Origin: an uncultured Porphyromonadaceae bacterium
GTDB lineage: Bacteria > Bacteroidota > Bacteroidia > Bacteroidales > Muribaculaceae
Length of the DNA: 55,581 nucleotides
NCBI GenBank assembly: GCA_900541865.1
Contig: UQLO01000017.1
Span: forward strand, 1-55,581
Direction of reading: 5' to 3'
Under the pieces are notes generated by a model. The model worked only from the letters and a program-made list of their open reading frames with translations. It had not been told where the DNA came from and made no database searches. Below are positions 42,213 through 51,202 of this stretch, in pieces. Numbering within the stretch: position 1 is the first letter of the stretch; each line of letters opens with the position of its first letter. A program made the position numbers and the translations under genes.

Positions 42213-43634
42213 TTACTTTGAGAGTCGTACTATCTTGCAGCCGTGGGCAGCCACCGTTGCCGAAATCGAAGTTGCGGAGCCTTCGTCCTGATGCTTCCAG
42301 AGGTCGCGCACTTTGTACTCGCCGGCGATGCCCAGGTCGGCCAGGTTCACGTTGAAACTTTTTGCGGCGTCGTCGCGGTTGAAGAGGCCGACAACGTAGT
42401 CGCCTCCGGAGAGCTGGCCGTACCAGATTTGATTGTTGTCATCGTTGAGGGCGTCGCTGAGCGGACGGCCCACAAAGCGGTCGGCGTTAAGCTCCAGGAG
42501 CTCGCTGTTCTGGTAGAAGCGCACGTTGTCGCCGATGGTATTGTACTGGTCGGCCACGGTCACCGGACCGCCGGCCATAAGTTGGAGCGAAACCACCGAT
42601 TCCTTCTCGGCGTCGGTGCTGAAGGTGTTCAGGCGAATGAAGTCGCCGTCGAGAATCACCTTGCCGCGGCCGGAGATGTGGCTCCAGTAGGTAAAACCGT
42701 CGAACATATTCATGCAGTTGGGCCAGTTGGCGTAGGAGCGTCCGCGGTCGGCCGAGGAGAAGTGCCACCAGCCGCCGCCGGCGGTGTCAGCCACGATGCG
42801 CACCATGTTGCCGTACTGCGCCTCCAGGATGGCGTCGTCGTACATATGAGGCATCACAAGCGAGGTGAATATGCCGTACTTCTTGGCGGCCTCAGCGATG
42901 TAGTTGAGGGCGCGGGCGTAGGATTCGCGGCCATAGCCGTGGCCGACAATGCCGATATTGCGGTCCTTGCCGTCCTCGTACCAGGAGAGGAAGTCCATTC
43001 GGATGTATTCGATGCCCAGGTCCTTGTAGTGCTTGAAGAAGCCGTCGATAAACTCCTTGCAGCCCGAATTTTCGGCCACGGCCCAGTTGAACCACATATT
43101 CTCGGTGGAAGGGTTGGAAACCGATGGCGTGCCGTGCCAGTAGAGGCCGCCGAAGGTGAACTCAGTGCCGGGGATGACAGTGGAGTTTGAGCCGTGGATC
43201 CACAGGGGATTGTCGTAGACGCCCACCTTCAGACCCTTCTCGGCGCACTTGGCGACCAAGTCCTTCAGAGCCATCGAGCCGTAGTGGGTCATATAGCCCG
43301 TCTCGTCGTTGGCCAGCATGGGTATGAAGCCGTCGGTGCAGATCATGTCGTAGCCGTAGGGCTTGAGGTCGGAGGCCACCCAGTCGATGATGCGGTCCCA
43401 CTCCTCGGCGCTGATGTCCATGTCGGCGTTTGCGATGCCCTGCTGCTCGCGGGTGTAGCAGTATTCGTAGACGCTCCAGTACATCGGCGCCTTGAAGTTG
43501 TGTATTTCGCCCACCTCCGGCAGTTCCGGGAGTTCGTACTTGGGAGGATAGCGCATCTCGTAGTAGTCGTTGTTGGCGCAGCTTACCAGGGCAGCGGCAC
43601 CCAAAGCGGCCACAAGTATATTGAATTTTTTCAT
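42213..43634 (-). CDS. Clan GH-D glycosidase lipoprotein, GH27-like
   Basis: A 473-residue lipoprotein (lipobox LVSC, Cys 19) with a (beta/alpha)8 barrel and a C-terminal beta-sandwich. The barrel shows the clan GH-D pattern: CTDGFIP on an early strand, KGLKVGVYDNPL, and probable nucleophile D214 in YIRMDFLSWYEDG. Sequence and layout recall GH27 enzymes, which include alpha-galactosidases and isomaltodextranase. Surface lipidation plus a SusB-type neighbour make an endo- or exo-dextranase-like role plausible (inference). It lies 26 bp after the SusE/F gene. A profile comparison would separate GH27 from GH36 or an unclassified family. Confidence 0.72.
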   Translation of the reverse strand: MKKFNILVAALGAAALVSCANNDYYEMRYPPKYELPELPEVGEIHNFKAPMYWSVYEYCYTREQQGIANADMDISAEEWDRIIDWVASDLKPYGYDMICTDGFIPMLANDETGYMTHYGSMALKDLVAKCAEKGLKVGVYDNPLWIHGSNSTVIPGTEFTFGGLYWHGTPSVSNPSTENMWFNWAVAENSGCKEFIDGFFKHYKDLGIEYIRMDFLSWYEDGKDRNIGIVGHGYGRESYARALNYIAEAAKKYGIFTSLVMPHMYDDAILEAQYGNMVRIVADTAGGGWWHFSSADRGRSYANWPNCMNMFDGFTYWSHISGRGKVILDGDFIRLNTFSTDAEKESVVSLQLMAGGPVTVADQYNTIGDNVRFYQNSELLELNADRFVGRPLSDALNDDNNQIWYGQLSGGDYVVGLFNRDDAAKSFNVNLADLGIAGEYKVRDLWKHQDEGSATSISATVAAHGCKIVRLSK

Positions 43635-43660
43635 TGTATGGTGTCGGAATAAGGTTGATG

Positions 43661-46219
43661 TCAGTTGTTGAACTTAGCCTGAAGGGTCATATTCTTAATG
43701 TCGAAGGTGAGGGTGTAGTTTCCTTCGTCCTCAATCTTCCACTGGTCGTCGGGGGAGGCGGTGAAGACCATGCCGGGTTCCTCGACGCCGCTGCGAGAGA
43801 TTCGCACGCCGTTGCGGGCCGGACGGTAGAAGTTTTGGCTCCAGGAGGGGTCTTTCTCTACGAAGGCCTTCATAGAGCCCTTGACGAGCTTGCCGGTCCA
43901 GGTGTAGACGCCCTGGCGGCCTTCCACCGGGGTTAGCTCGGCGGCATCGTCCTGGCTCCAGCCGCCGGGGGTGGCGTCGCCGAGGATGAAGAGCGGGTCG
44001 ACGGTTGCCACTGCCTCAAGGAACTGAGCGTCGAAGGTCATGGCCTCCGTGTTGAAGGTGAGGCGGTAGCGGCCGGCGGCGGTCACTTTCCATTTGTCGT
44101 CGGGGTCGGTGGTGAAGACCATGGTGCGATTTGCCACGCCGGAGGCCGAAACCTCGCAGCCCGCCATGGTCGGACGATAGAAGGGAGCGGAGAAGTCCTT
44201 GACAAGGCATGCTTTGAATTCACCCTTGTTGAGCAGGCCCTCCCAGACGTAGAGCCCCTTGGTTTCGGAAGTGATTTCGGTGGCATTGTCCAGGCTCCAG
44301 CCGCCGGGGGTAGCGTCGCCGATGAGATACAGCGGGGGCACCGGCTCTTCTACCTTGCCGCCGGAGATGCACACGGCATCGAAGGTCATGGCTTCGGTGT
44401 TGAAGGTGAGGCGGTAGCGGCCGGCAGCAACCACTTTCCACTGGTCGTCGGGGTCGGTGGTGAACACCATGGTGTTCGAGGCCACGCCGGAGGCGGAAAT
44501 TTCGCAGTCGGGGGTCGCCGGGCGGTAGAAGGGCGCGGAGAAGTCCTTCTCGCGGGCAGCCTTGAAAGTGCCGGCCTTGAGGTCGCCTTCCCAGATGAAA
44601 ATGGCCTTGTTGGCGGCATCGCCCTGAATCTCGGTTGCGGCGTCCCAGCTCCAGCCGCCGGCTGTAGCTTCGCCTATCATATAGAGCACGGCGGGCTGCT
44701 CAACCTCGCCGCCGGAGATGCAGACGGCATCGAAGGTCATAGCCTCAGTGTCGAAGGTGAGGCGGTAGCGGCCGGCGGCCACTACTTTCCACTGGTCGTC
44801 GGGCTCGGTGGTGAACACCATGGCGTTGGAGGCCACGCCGGAGGCGGATACCTCGCAGTCAGGGCTTGCCGGGCGGTAGAAGGGGGCTGAGAAATCTTTC
44901 ACCTTGGCAGCTTTGAAGGAGCCGGCCTTGAGGTCGCCTTCCCAGACGTAGACGGCACTGTTTGCGGCGTCGGCCTCGATTTCGGTAGCGGCATCCCAGC
45001 TCCAGCCGCCTTCGGTAGCCTCGCCGATCATATAGAGCACATTGCGCTCCTCGACGGCGGAGAGGAATTCGGCGTTGAAGGTCATGTCGGCCGTGTTGAA
45101 GGTCAGGCGATAGCGGCCGGCTGCGGTCACGAGCCACTGATCGTCGGGGTCGGTGGTGTAGACCATCTTGTCGGAGGCCACACCGGAGGCGGAAACCTCG
45201 CAATTGGGAATTTCGGGGCGGTAGAAGGGTGCGGAGAAGTCTTTCTCCATGGCTGCCTTGAAGGAACCGCGGCCCAACTCGCCTTCCCAAACGAAGAGAG
45301 TGTTGGTCTCGTCGGCGGCTTCGATGACAGTAGCGGCATCCCAGCTCCAGCCGCCCTCGGTAGCCTCGCCTATCATATATAGCTTTGCGGCGGGGGTGTA
45401 GTCGCCGGTGTATTCTGCGGCTATGGTCCAGTGCTCCAGGTCGAGGGTGATACGGTAGATGCCCGGCTGGGTCACTTTCCACTTATGGTCGGGAGCGGCG
45501 GTGTAGACAAAGTTCTCGCTTGCCACTCCTTCGGCGTTGATTTCAACACCATCGGATTCGGGGCGGATAAAGGAAACGTCCCAGCTGCCGGTTTCCGTGC
45601 AAGCCTTGAACTCGCCGGCATCCAGAGTGCCTTCGTAGACGAAGATATAGTCGCTCTTCTTCTCCAGAGGGGTAGGCTCGTCGATGCTCCAGCCGTTGGG
45701 GGTAGCGTCGCCCACGATGAAGACATTTTCGGCCACGATTGGCTCGATGACCACGGGGTCGAGCTCGCGCACGTAGTCGGCCTGCATCTTCCAGTTGCGC
45801 AGGTCGAAGCGCAGGCTGTAGATACCGGCTTCGGTCACCTTCCATTTGTCGTCGGGGTCGCCGGCGTGCATGGCAAAAGCGGTTTCGGCGATACCGCCCT
45901 TTCCGAGAGGTTCATTGGCGTTGACGGGGCGGATAAAGGGGCTGTCCCAGCTTCCGGTGGTGAGGCAGAGCTTCATCTCGCCGGTGTTGAGGGCGCCTTC
46001 CCAGGTGAACACCAGGGGGTCTTCCTCGGTGGGATTCAGAGGGGTTGGGGCGTCGATGCTCCAGCCGTTGGGCGTAGCGTCGCCCACCATATATAGAGTC
46101 GAGGTCTTGATGGGGAGATTGCCCTCGATGGTAATCAGTTCCTTCTCATCTTCGCATGCAGCCAGCCCGAGGAGCACGACCAGACCGGTGAGAATGGAGA
46201 ATATGTTCTTAACGTTCAT
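43661..46219 (-). CDS. SusE/SusF-type lipoprotein with seven tandem starch-binding-like modules
   Basis: An 852-residue outer-membrane lipoprotein (lipobox GLAAC, Cys 22) made almost wholly of seven ~110-120-residue beta-sandwich modules. Each begins near LYMIGDATPGGWS and ends in GRYRLTFNTEAMTF or similar. Approximate starts are 46099, 45724, 45385, 45040, 44690, 44335 and 44000. Modules 3-6 are very alike (DFSAPFYRP, CEVSASGVAS, DPDDQWKV), and 4 and 5 are nearly identical, pointing to recent duplication. SusE and SusF of B. thetaiotaomicron have two and three binding modules. Expected role: holding alpha-glucan at the cell surface for the SusCD pair. It lies 24 bp after susD. Confidence 0.92.
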   Translation of the reverse strand: MNVKNIFSILTGLVVLLGLAACEDEKELITIEGNLPIKTSTLYMVGDATPNGWSIDAPTPLNPTEEDPLVFTWEGALNTGEMKLCLTTGSWDSPFIRPVNANEPLGKGGIAETAFAMHAGDPDDKWKVTEAGIYSLRFDLRNWKMQADYVRELDPVVIEPIVAENVFIVGDATPNGWSIDEPTPLEKKSDYIFVYEGTLDAGEFKACTETGSWDVSFIRPESDGVEINAEGVASENFVYTAAPDHKWKVTQPGIYRITLDLEHWTIAAEYTGDYTPAAKLYMIGEATEGGWSWDAATVIEAADETNTLFVWEGELGRGSFKAAMEKDFSAPFYRPEIPNCEVSASGVASDKMVYTTDPDDQWLVTAAGRYRLTFNTADMTFNAEFLSAVEERNVLYMIGEATEGGWSWDAATEIEADAANSAVYVWEGDLKAGSFKAAKVKDFSAPFYRPASPDCEVSASGVASNAMVFTTEPDDQWKVVAAGRYRLTFDTEAMTFDAVCISGGEVEQPAVLYMIGEATAGGWSWDAATEIQGDAANKAIFIWEGDLKAGTFKAAREKDFSAPFYRPATPDCEISASGVASNTMVFTTDPDDQWKVVAAGRYRLTFNTEAMTFDAVCISGGKVEEPVPPLYLIGDATPGGWSLDNATEITSETKGLYVWEGLLNKGEFKACLVKDFSAPFYRPTMAGCEVSASGVANRTMVFTTDPDDKWKVTAAGRYRLTFNTEAMTFDAQFLEAVATVDPLFILGDATPGGWSQDDAAELTPVEGRQGVYTWTGKLVKGSMKAFVEKDPSWSQNFYRPARNGVRISRSGVEEPGMVFTASPDDQWKIEDEGNYTLTFDIKNMTLQAKFNN

Positions 46220-46243
46220 TCCGTTGAGTTTTAAGCAGGTTTA

Positions 46244-47974
46244 TTAACGTCCGTAGCCGGGGTTCTGCACCAGGATGGAGTTGGAGTTGAGGATGGTGCG
46301 CGTAATGGGGAATATTGCGGTGTGGTTGTCGGTGTCGGGAGTCTTGTCCCACCAGCGGCCGCTGTTGAACTTGCCGAAGCGCACCAGGTCAATGCGACGA
46401 CGGCTTTCGGCAAAGAACTCGCGACCCCACTCGGCCAGCATTTCAGCCTCGTCGAATCGAGCGTTGCCTTCGGGCGAATAGAGCACCTGTTCGAGATTTT
46501 CGACCGGGTAGTTGCGGCGGCGCACGCTGTTGAGGAGCTTGGCGGCGCCGTTGCGGTCGTTGTCGCGCAGTTTGCACTCAGCCAGCGAGTAGATGATTTC
46601 CGGCAGGCGGATTTCGGTGTAGTCGCTCTCGAGCTGGTTGGGGTCGTTGTCGTCGTAGAAAGGATACTTCACGAAGTGCCATCCCGAGTTGTGGTCGCCC
46701 TTGACCAGTGTGCTTGTTTTGTCGGAGGGCCACTGGGTGGGCTCCATGCCCTGGAAAGTACCCACGGCGTCGCGCAGATAGAGGTCGTAGGGCTGCTCGG
46801 GTGCGCGCAGGCGCTTTGTGGCTCCGGTTTCGGCATCGGTGTATTCGAGGTATCCGAAGAGGAACATACCTTCGCGTCGGCTGTTGCCCAGATTGGCGTA
46901 GAGCTTCATGCGCTCATCGCCGGGATACTTGCGGAAGTTCTGCACGGGCATACCCAGTTCGTAGTCGTAGAGCTCGCCGTTGAGGTCGTAGCTGGGGGAG
47001 GCGGCGTACTTGGTGTTGTGGCCCACGCCGGACTTGGTGTCGTTGAAGAAAGCGGAGGCCTTTGCGGGCACGGTCCAGGCGTAGGTGTCGCCGTCGTAGT
47101 GCCAGTGGGTGTAGCCCTTCGAGCCGGGGAAGCCGAAGAGAACTTCGTCGCAGGCATCGTTGTCCCAGTCGAAGGCGGCGTCCCAGCGGTCGGCCAAGGC
47201 ATAGTCGCCATATTTGCCGTCGAGAATATCCTGAGCCACGGCGGCGCAGTCGCTGTAGTGAGGTGTTCCGGTGTATACCTCGCCGTTGAGGTAGAGGCGA
47301 ACCAGAAGCGCGGCGGCGGCAGCCTGCGTCCACTGGCCCTGGAGGGTGGCGTTAGTGCCGAGGCCTTCCTTCTTGACCAGCAACGTAGTGCAGTCCTTAA
47401 GCTCGGACTCGATGAAGTCGAACACGTTCTGCGGCTCGGCCTGAGGATTGTTGGGCATATCGGCGTAGGTAGTCACCAGGGGAACATTGCGGAAGGCGTC
47501 CAGAAGGCGGATGTAGAACCAGGCGCGCAGAGCGCGGCACTGCGCCTTAAGATTGTCGAACTCGGCCTGTGTGAATCCGAATCGCTCCGGGGTGAAGCCC
47601 TCAAGGTCTTCGATAACCAGATTGCACTGCATGATGCCCTGGAAGCAACCGTTCCACTCGGTCTGCGCCTCGCTGAGGTCGTCGACGGTCCAAGTGTGGT
47701 AGTGGAGGCGCTCCCACTTTCCGCCGTCGTACCACCATCCGTCGCGAGTGGGCGTTATGAGCTGGTCGGCGGTGAGTTCGTTGAGGACGTGGCGGCTGCC
47801 GATGCTCCAGAAGGCATGCTCGAAGGGGCGGAAGGTTGCGCGGATCACGTCCATCTTGGTATTGTAGTAGTTTTCGGAGCCCACCTGGTCGTAGAGAGTC
47901 TCGTCCAGGTCGGTGCAGCTGCCCAGCGCGAGCACTGCGGCGGCCGCTACTGCTATTTTGTGGATAAATTTCAT
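46244..47974 (-). CDS. SusD/RagB-type surface lipoprotein of the alpha-glucan locus
   Basis: A 576-residue lipoprotein (lipobox ALGSC, Cys 20) with TPR-like SusD fold signatures: QCNLVIEDLEGF, QCRALRAWFYIRLLDAFRNVPL, AECKLRDNDRNGAAKLLNSVRRRN and REFFAESRRRIDLVRFGKF. It binds glucan at the surface and closes the SusC channel. Second gene of the operon, 20 bp after SusC. Several Trp residues in WWYDGGKWERLHYHTW could form the aromatic binding platform, but this is inference. Confidence 0.95.
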   Translation of the reverse strand: MKFIHKIAVAAAAVLALGSCTDLDETLYDQVGSENYYNTKMDVIRATFRPFEHAFWSIGSRHVLNELTADQLITPTRDGWWYDGGKWERLHYHTWTVDDLSEAQTEWNGCFQGIMQCNLVIEDLEGFTPERFGFTQAEFDNLKAQCRALRAWFYIRLLDAFRNVPLVTTYADMPNNPQAEPQNVFDFIESELKDCTTLLVKKEGLGTNATLQGQWTQAAAAALLVRLYLNGEVYTGTPHYSDCAAVAQDILDGKYGDYALADRWDAAFDWDNDACDEVLFGFPGSKGYTHWHYDGDTYAWTVPAKASAFFNDTKSGVGHNTKYAASPSYDLNGELYDYELGMPVQNFRKYPGDERMKLYANLGNSRREGMFLFGYLEYTDAETGATKRLRAPEQPYDLYLRDAVGTFQGMEPTQWPSDKTSTLVKGDHNSGWHFVKYPFYDDNDPNQLESDYTEIRLPEIIYSLAECKLRDNDRNGAAKLLNSVRRRNYPVENLEQVLYSPEGNARFDEAEMLAEWGREFFAESRRRIDLVRFGKFNSGRWWDKTPDTDNHTAIFPITRTILNSNSILVQNPGYGR

Positions 47975-47994
47975 TTCCGGATTTTTAAATGGTA

Positions 47995-50982
47995 TTAGAA
48001 ATCAACCTGAACGCCGGCAATAAACTGGCGGGTGGAAGGATAATAGGAGCGGCTGCCCTGAGCGCCCGGCTCAAGGCCGTTGACCTGATAGGAGGAGGGG
48101 TCGACGCCGCTGAACTTGGTGATGGTGAACACGTTTTTCACCGTGCCGTAAACTCGTATGCGGTCCAGGAAGCGGCATTTGGGCAGCTTGAGGGTATAGC
48201 CCAGAGTTAGCATGTCGAGCTTGAAGTAGTCGCCTCGCTCCAGGAAGTAGTCGCTGACCACGGGAGCGGCATCGGGGTTGATGTCGAAGTTCTTGCCGTA
48301 GGCCTTCTTGAGCATATTGCCGGTGAAGTTGCGGGTGCCGTAGTAGAAGTCGTGGATATTGAAGATGTCGTATCCGAAAGCGCCGCGGAAGAAGAGTGCC
48401 AGGTCGAAGTTGCGGTAGCGGAAGTTGTGGGTGGTCGACATGGTGAACTTGGGCATGCCGTTTCCGACTATGGTTCGGTCCTCGTCGGTGGCCTGGGCGG
48501 CCTGGATGATGTCGCCTTCTTTGTCGTAGACGAGCCAGTTGCCGTCGGAGTTGATGCCGGCGTAGCGCCACATATAGAAGTTGCCAAGCGATTCGCCCTT
48601 CTCGATGCGCTGGAGATTGTAGAAGGGATAGGGATCTTCGGTGCTGCAGACGTTGTAGTAGTCCTGGCCGACGTACTGCGAGTTGCTGAATTCGACGAAC
48701 TTATTGCTCATCCAAGTGCCGATCACGCCGAAGCTGTAGGAGAAATCGCGGGTGTTGACGACGTTGAAGTTGAGGTCGAATTCAAAGCCGGTGTTTTTCA
48801 TGGTGCCGACGTTGACGAAGGTTTCGTCGTGGATGTTCGGCGGCACGGGCACCTTGTAGTTGCCCAGCAGGTCCTGCTGGCGGCGGTTGAAGTAGTTGAG
48901 CGAGCCGTATATGCGGTTTGTGAGGAATGAGAAGTCGATGCCGACGTTCCAGTTCTTGCCCTTCTCCCATTTGAGGTCGGGGTTGACGTTCTTGCCCGGA
49001 CCCCACACCTGGAAGTACTTGCCGTTGTAGAAGTAGTAGCCGAATCCGCTCATAGTGTTGATGGAGAGGTAGCTGCCGAAGTCCTGGTTGCCGGTGACGC
49101 CATAGTCGGCGCGGATTTTGAGGTCGTCGATCCAGGAAATGTCGCGCATGAACGACTCCTGCGAGATGCGCCAGCCGGCCGACACAGCCGGGAAGTTGCC
49201 CCACTTGTGGTTCTGGCCGAACTTGGAGGAACCTTCGTGGCGCAGAGAAGCCGTAAGGAGGTATTTGCCCATGTAGTCGTAGCTGACGCGGCCGAAGAAG
49301 GATATGAGTTTGGCATCGTTGCGGTAGCTGCCCATCATCACTTCGCCTTCTTCCTTGGCCCAGTCGCCGGAGCCGAGGTTGTCGGCGCCTAGACCGTCGT
49401 TGGGAAAGTCTTTGTTCTCGGCGTTGAAGCCCGAGTACTGCGAATACTGGTAGGAGTAGCCCAGCATGGCCTTGAGATTGTGGCGGTTGGCAAAGCGGGC
49501 GCTGTAGTTTGCAAGCCATTCCACAACGTACTGCCGCTCTTTGGAGTAGGAGCGCGACGCCTCGCCCTCATGGCCGTTGTTGATGGAGGTGGTCGAGGTC
49601 GACGGCCGGAAGAAAGAGTTGTCGTTGCTGTACTGGTGGTCGGCGAACATCACCTGTGTGGTGAGCGTCTGGTTGCTGTCGCCGTTGGGAGCCAGCAGGG
49701 GCAGCAGGTTGAGGCGGAGGGTGCCGTCCCAGTCGAGCAGTTTGGTGTCGGCGTGGTCCTTCTCGAGTCGCTGACGCTCCACGGGGTTGGAACCTACGAT
49801 CTGGCCGTAGAAGTTATAGTACTGGGCCTGATTTTCAGGATTCATCAGCGGGGTGGTGGGATTGGCCTCCAGAGCGTCTTTGAACACGCTCCAGTCGGCG
49901 TTGTCGCGGTATATTATGCGGGGAGCCACATTCATCTGGATGGTGAACAGGCCGCCCTTGGTGGTATGCATCACCGAAGCGCGAGCACCATATTCCTCGC
50001 GGTTGGAGCGAAGGTCGATGCCGTTGGCGTCGCGGTAGTCGGCGCTGACGCGGTAGTTGCTGCGCTCGTTGCCGCCGCTGACGGTCAGGGTGTGCTGCAT
50101 GGTGAAGCCGGTGCGGGTCACGGCCTTGAACCAGTCGACGTTGCCGCCAAGGTCAACGCCGCGGTCGCCCCAGCCCAGGCGCACGTCGCGGAAGTCCTGA
50201 GCGCTCATCATATCGAGGTCGCGGTTGACAACATCCCAGGCGAAGGTGCCCGAATAGGAGGTGTGGGTGCTACCGTCCTTGCTGCCCTTCTTGGTGGTTA
50301 CCAGAATGACGCCGTTGGAGCCGCGCGTGCCGTAGATAGCGGAGGCGGCGCCGTCCTTGAGGATGTCGAAGGAAGCGATGTCGTTGGGGTTGATATTGGT
50401 AAGATTGCCGCCGGGCACACCGTCGATCACAATCAGCGGGCCGAGGCCGGCCGAACGCGACGATACGCCGCGTATCTGGATGCTGGCCTGATTGTTGGGG
50501 TCGCCGGCGCCGGTGTTGGTGATGGACACGCCGGGCACTTTGCCCTGAATCATCATCGACGGGTCCAGAGAGCTCACCGACAGGAAGTCTTTCTCCGAAA
50601 CGTGCGAGATGGCCGAGGTGAGCTCCTTTTTATCCATAGTGCCGTAGCCCACGACAACCACTTCGTTGAGCACCTCGGAATTTTCCCACAGCTCTACATT
50701 AATAGTAGAGCGGCCGCCCACTGCAATGTCCTGCGTCTTGTAGCCCACATAGGTGAAGCGCAGAGTGGCGTTGGAGGCCACGCTCAGAGTATAGATTCCG
50801 TCAATGTCTGTGGTGGTGCCGGTGTTTTGGCCGGCCACTGTCACACTCACGCCGATGAGCGGTTCGCCGGACGAATCACTCACCGTTCCCGACACATTTA
50901 TATTCTGCGCCGTCGCCCCGAAGGCCGCCAACAGCAGAAGGGTCAGAAACGCAAACCGTGCAGGCAGTTTGATCTTTTCCAT
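47995..50982 (-). CDS. SusC/RagA-type TonB-dependent transporter of the alpha-glucan locus
   Basis: A 995-residue outer-membrane importer. A signal peptide (1-25, ending ATAQ) is followed by a carboxypeptidase-regulatory-like domain (VSGTVSDSSGEPLIGVSV). The TonB box-like EVVVVGYGTMDKKELTSAIS precedes the plug (VIDGVPGGNLTNINPNDIAS; ILKDGAASAIYGTRGSNGVI). The barrel ends in FIAGVQVDF. First gene of a five-gene operon with its own promoter, divergently controlled by the SusR-type gene next door. Imports oligosaccharides in a TonB-dependent way. Confidence 0.96.
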   Translation of the reverse strand: MEKIKLPARFAFLTLLLLAAFGATAQNINVSGTVSDSSGEPLIGVSVTVAGQNTGTTTDIDGIYTLSVASNATLRFTYVGYKTQDIAVGGRSTINVELWENSEVLNEVVVVGYGTMDKKELTSAISHVSEKDFLSVSSLDPSMMIQGKVPGVSITNTGAGDPNNQASIQIRGVSSRSAGLGPLIVIDGVPGGNLTNINPNDIASFDILKDGAASAIYGTRGSNGVILVTTKKGSKDGSTHTSYSGTFAWDVVNRDLDMMSAQDFRDVRLGWGDRGVDLGGNVDWFKAVTRTGFTMQHTLTVSGGNERSNYRVSADYRDANGIDLRSNREEYGARASVMHTTKGGLFTIQMNVAPRIIYRDNADWSVFKDALEANPTTPLMNPENQAQYYNFYGQIVGSNPVERQRLEKDHADTKLLDWDGTLRLNLLPLLAPNGDSNQTLTTQVMFADHQYSNDNSFFRPSTSTTSINNGHEGEASRSYSKERQYVVEWLANYSARFANRHNLKAMLGYSYQYSQYSGFNAENKDFPNDGLGADNLGSGDWAKEEGEVMMGSYRNDAKLISFFGRVSYDYMGKYLLTASLRHEGSSKFGQNHKWGNFPAVSAGWRISQESFMRDISWIDDLKIRADYGVTGNQDFGSYLSINTMSGFGYYFYNGKYFQVWGPGKNVNPDLKWEKGKNWNVGIDFSFLTNRIYGSLNYFNRRQQDLLGNYKVPVPPNIHDETFVNVGTMKNTGFEFDLNFNVVNTRDFSYSFGVIGTWMSNKFVEFSNSQYVGQDYYNVCSTEDPYPFYNLQRIEKGESLGNFYMWRYAGINSDGNWLVYDKEGDIIQAAQATDEDRTIVGNGMPKFTMSTTHNFRYRNFDLALFFRGAFGYDIFNIHDFYYGTRNFTGNMLKKAYGKNFDINPDAAPVVSDYFLERGDYFKLDMLTLGYTLKLPKCRFLDRIRVYGTVKNVFTITKFSGVDPSSYQVNGLEPGAQGSRSYYPSTRQFIAGVQVDF

Positions 50983-51028
50983 TGTTTTCGTGATATTAAA
51001 TTTTTATTGGTTTTTTCTTGTTCTGATG

Positions 51029-51059
51029 CAAAATTAGGCATTGTAGGCAAGCCCGTCAA
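51029..51059 (-). promoter_or_regulatory. Promoter of the SusC-led alpha-glucan operon
   Basis: Minus-strand -7 TAATTTTG (51029-51036), with TTG at 51057-51059 20 bp upstream. The leader to ATG 50982 is about 45 nt. It lies between the regulator's 3' end and susC, as expected for activation by that regulator. Confidence 0.7.
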
Positions 51060-51202
51060 CGGCTTGTAGGGAAAAAGTAGTTATTTTGAAGAGCACTTAA
51101 CTTATACGTCAGGCATTTAGCTCTTTTGAGGCCCTCGTTTTATATAGTTGTTTTAGAGCGTTAAAAAGCCCCGTCGGCTCGAAAAAAGCGATAAAATGAG
51201 TG

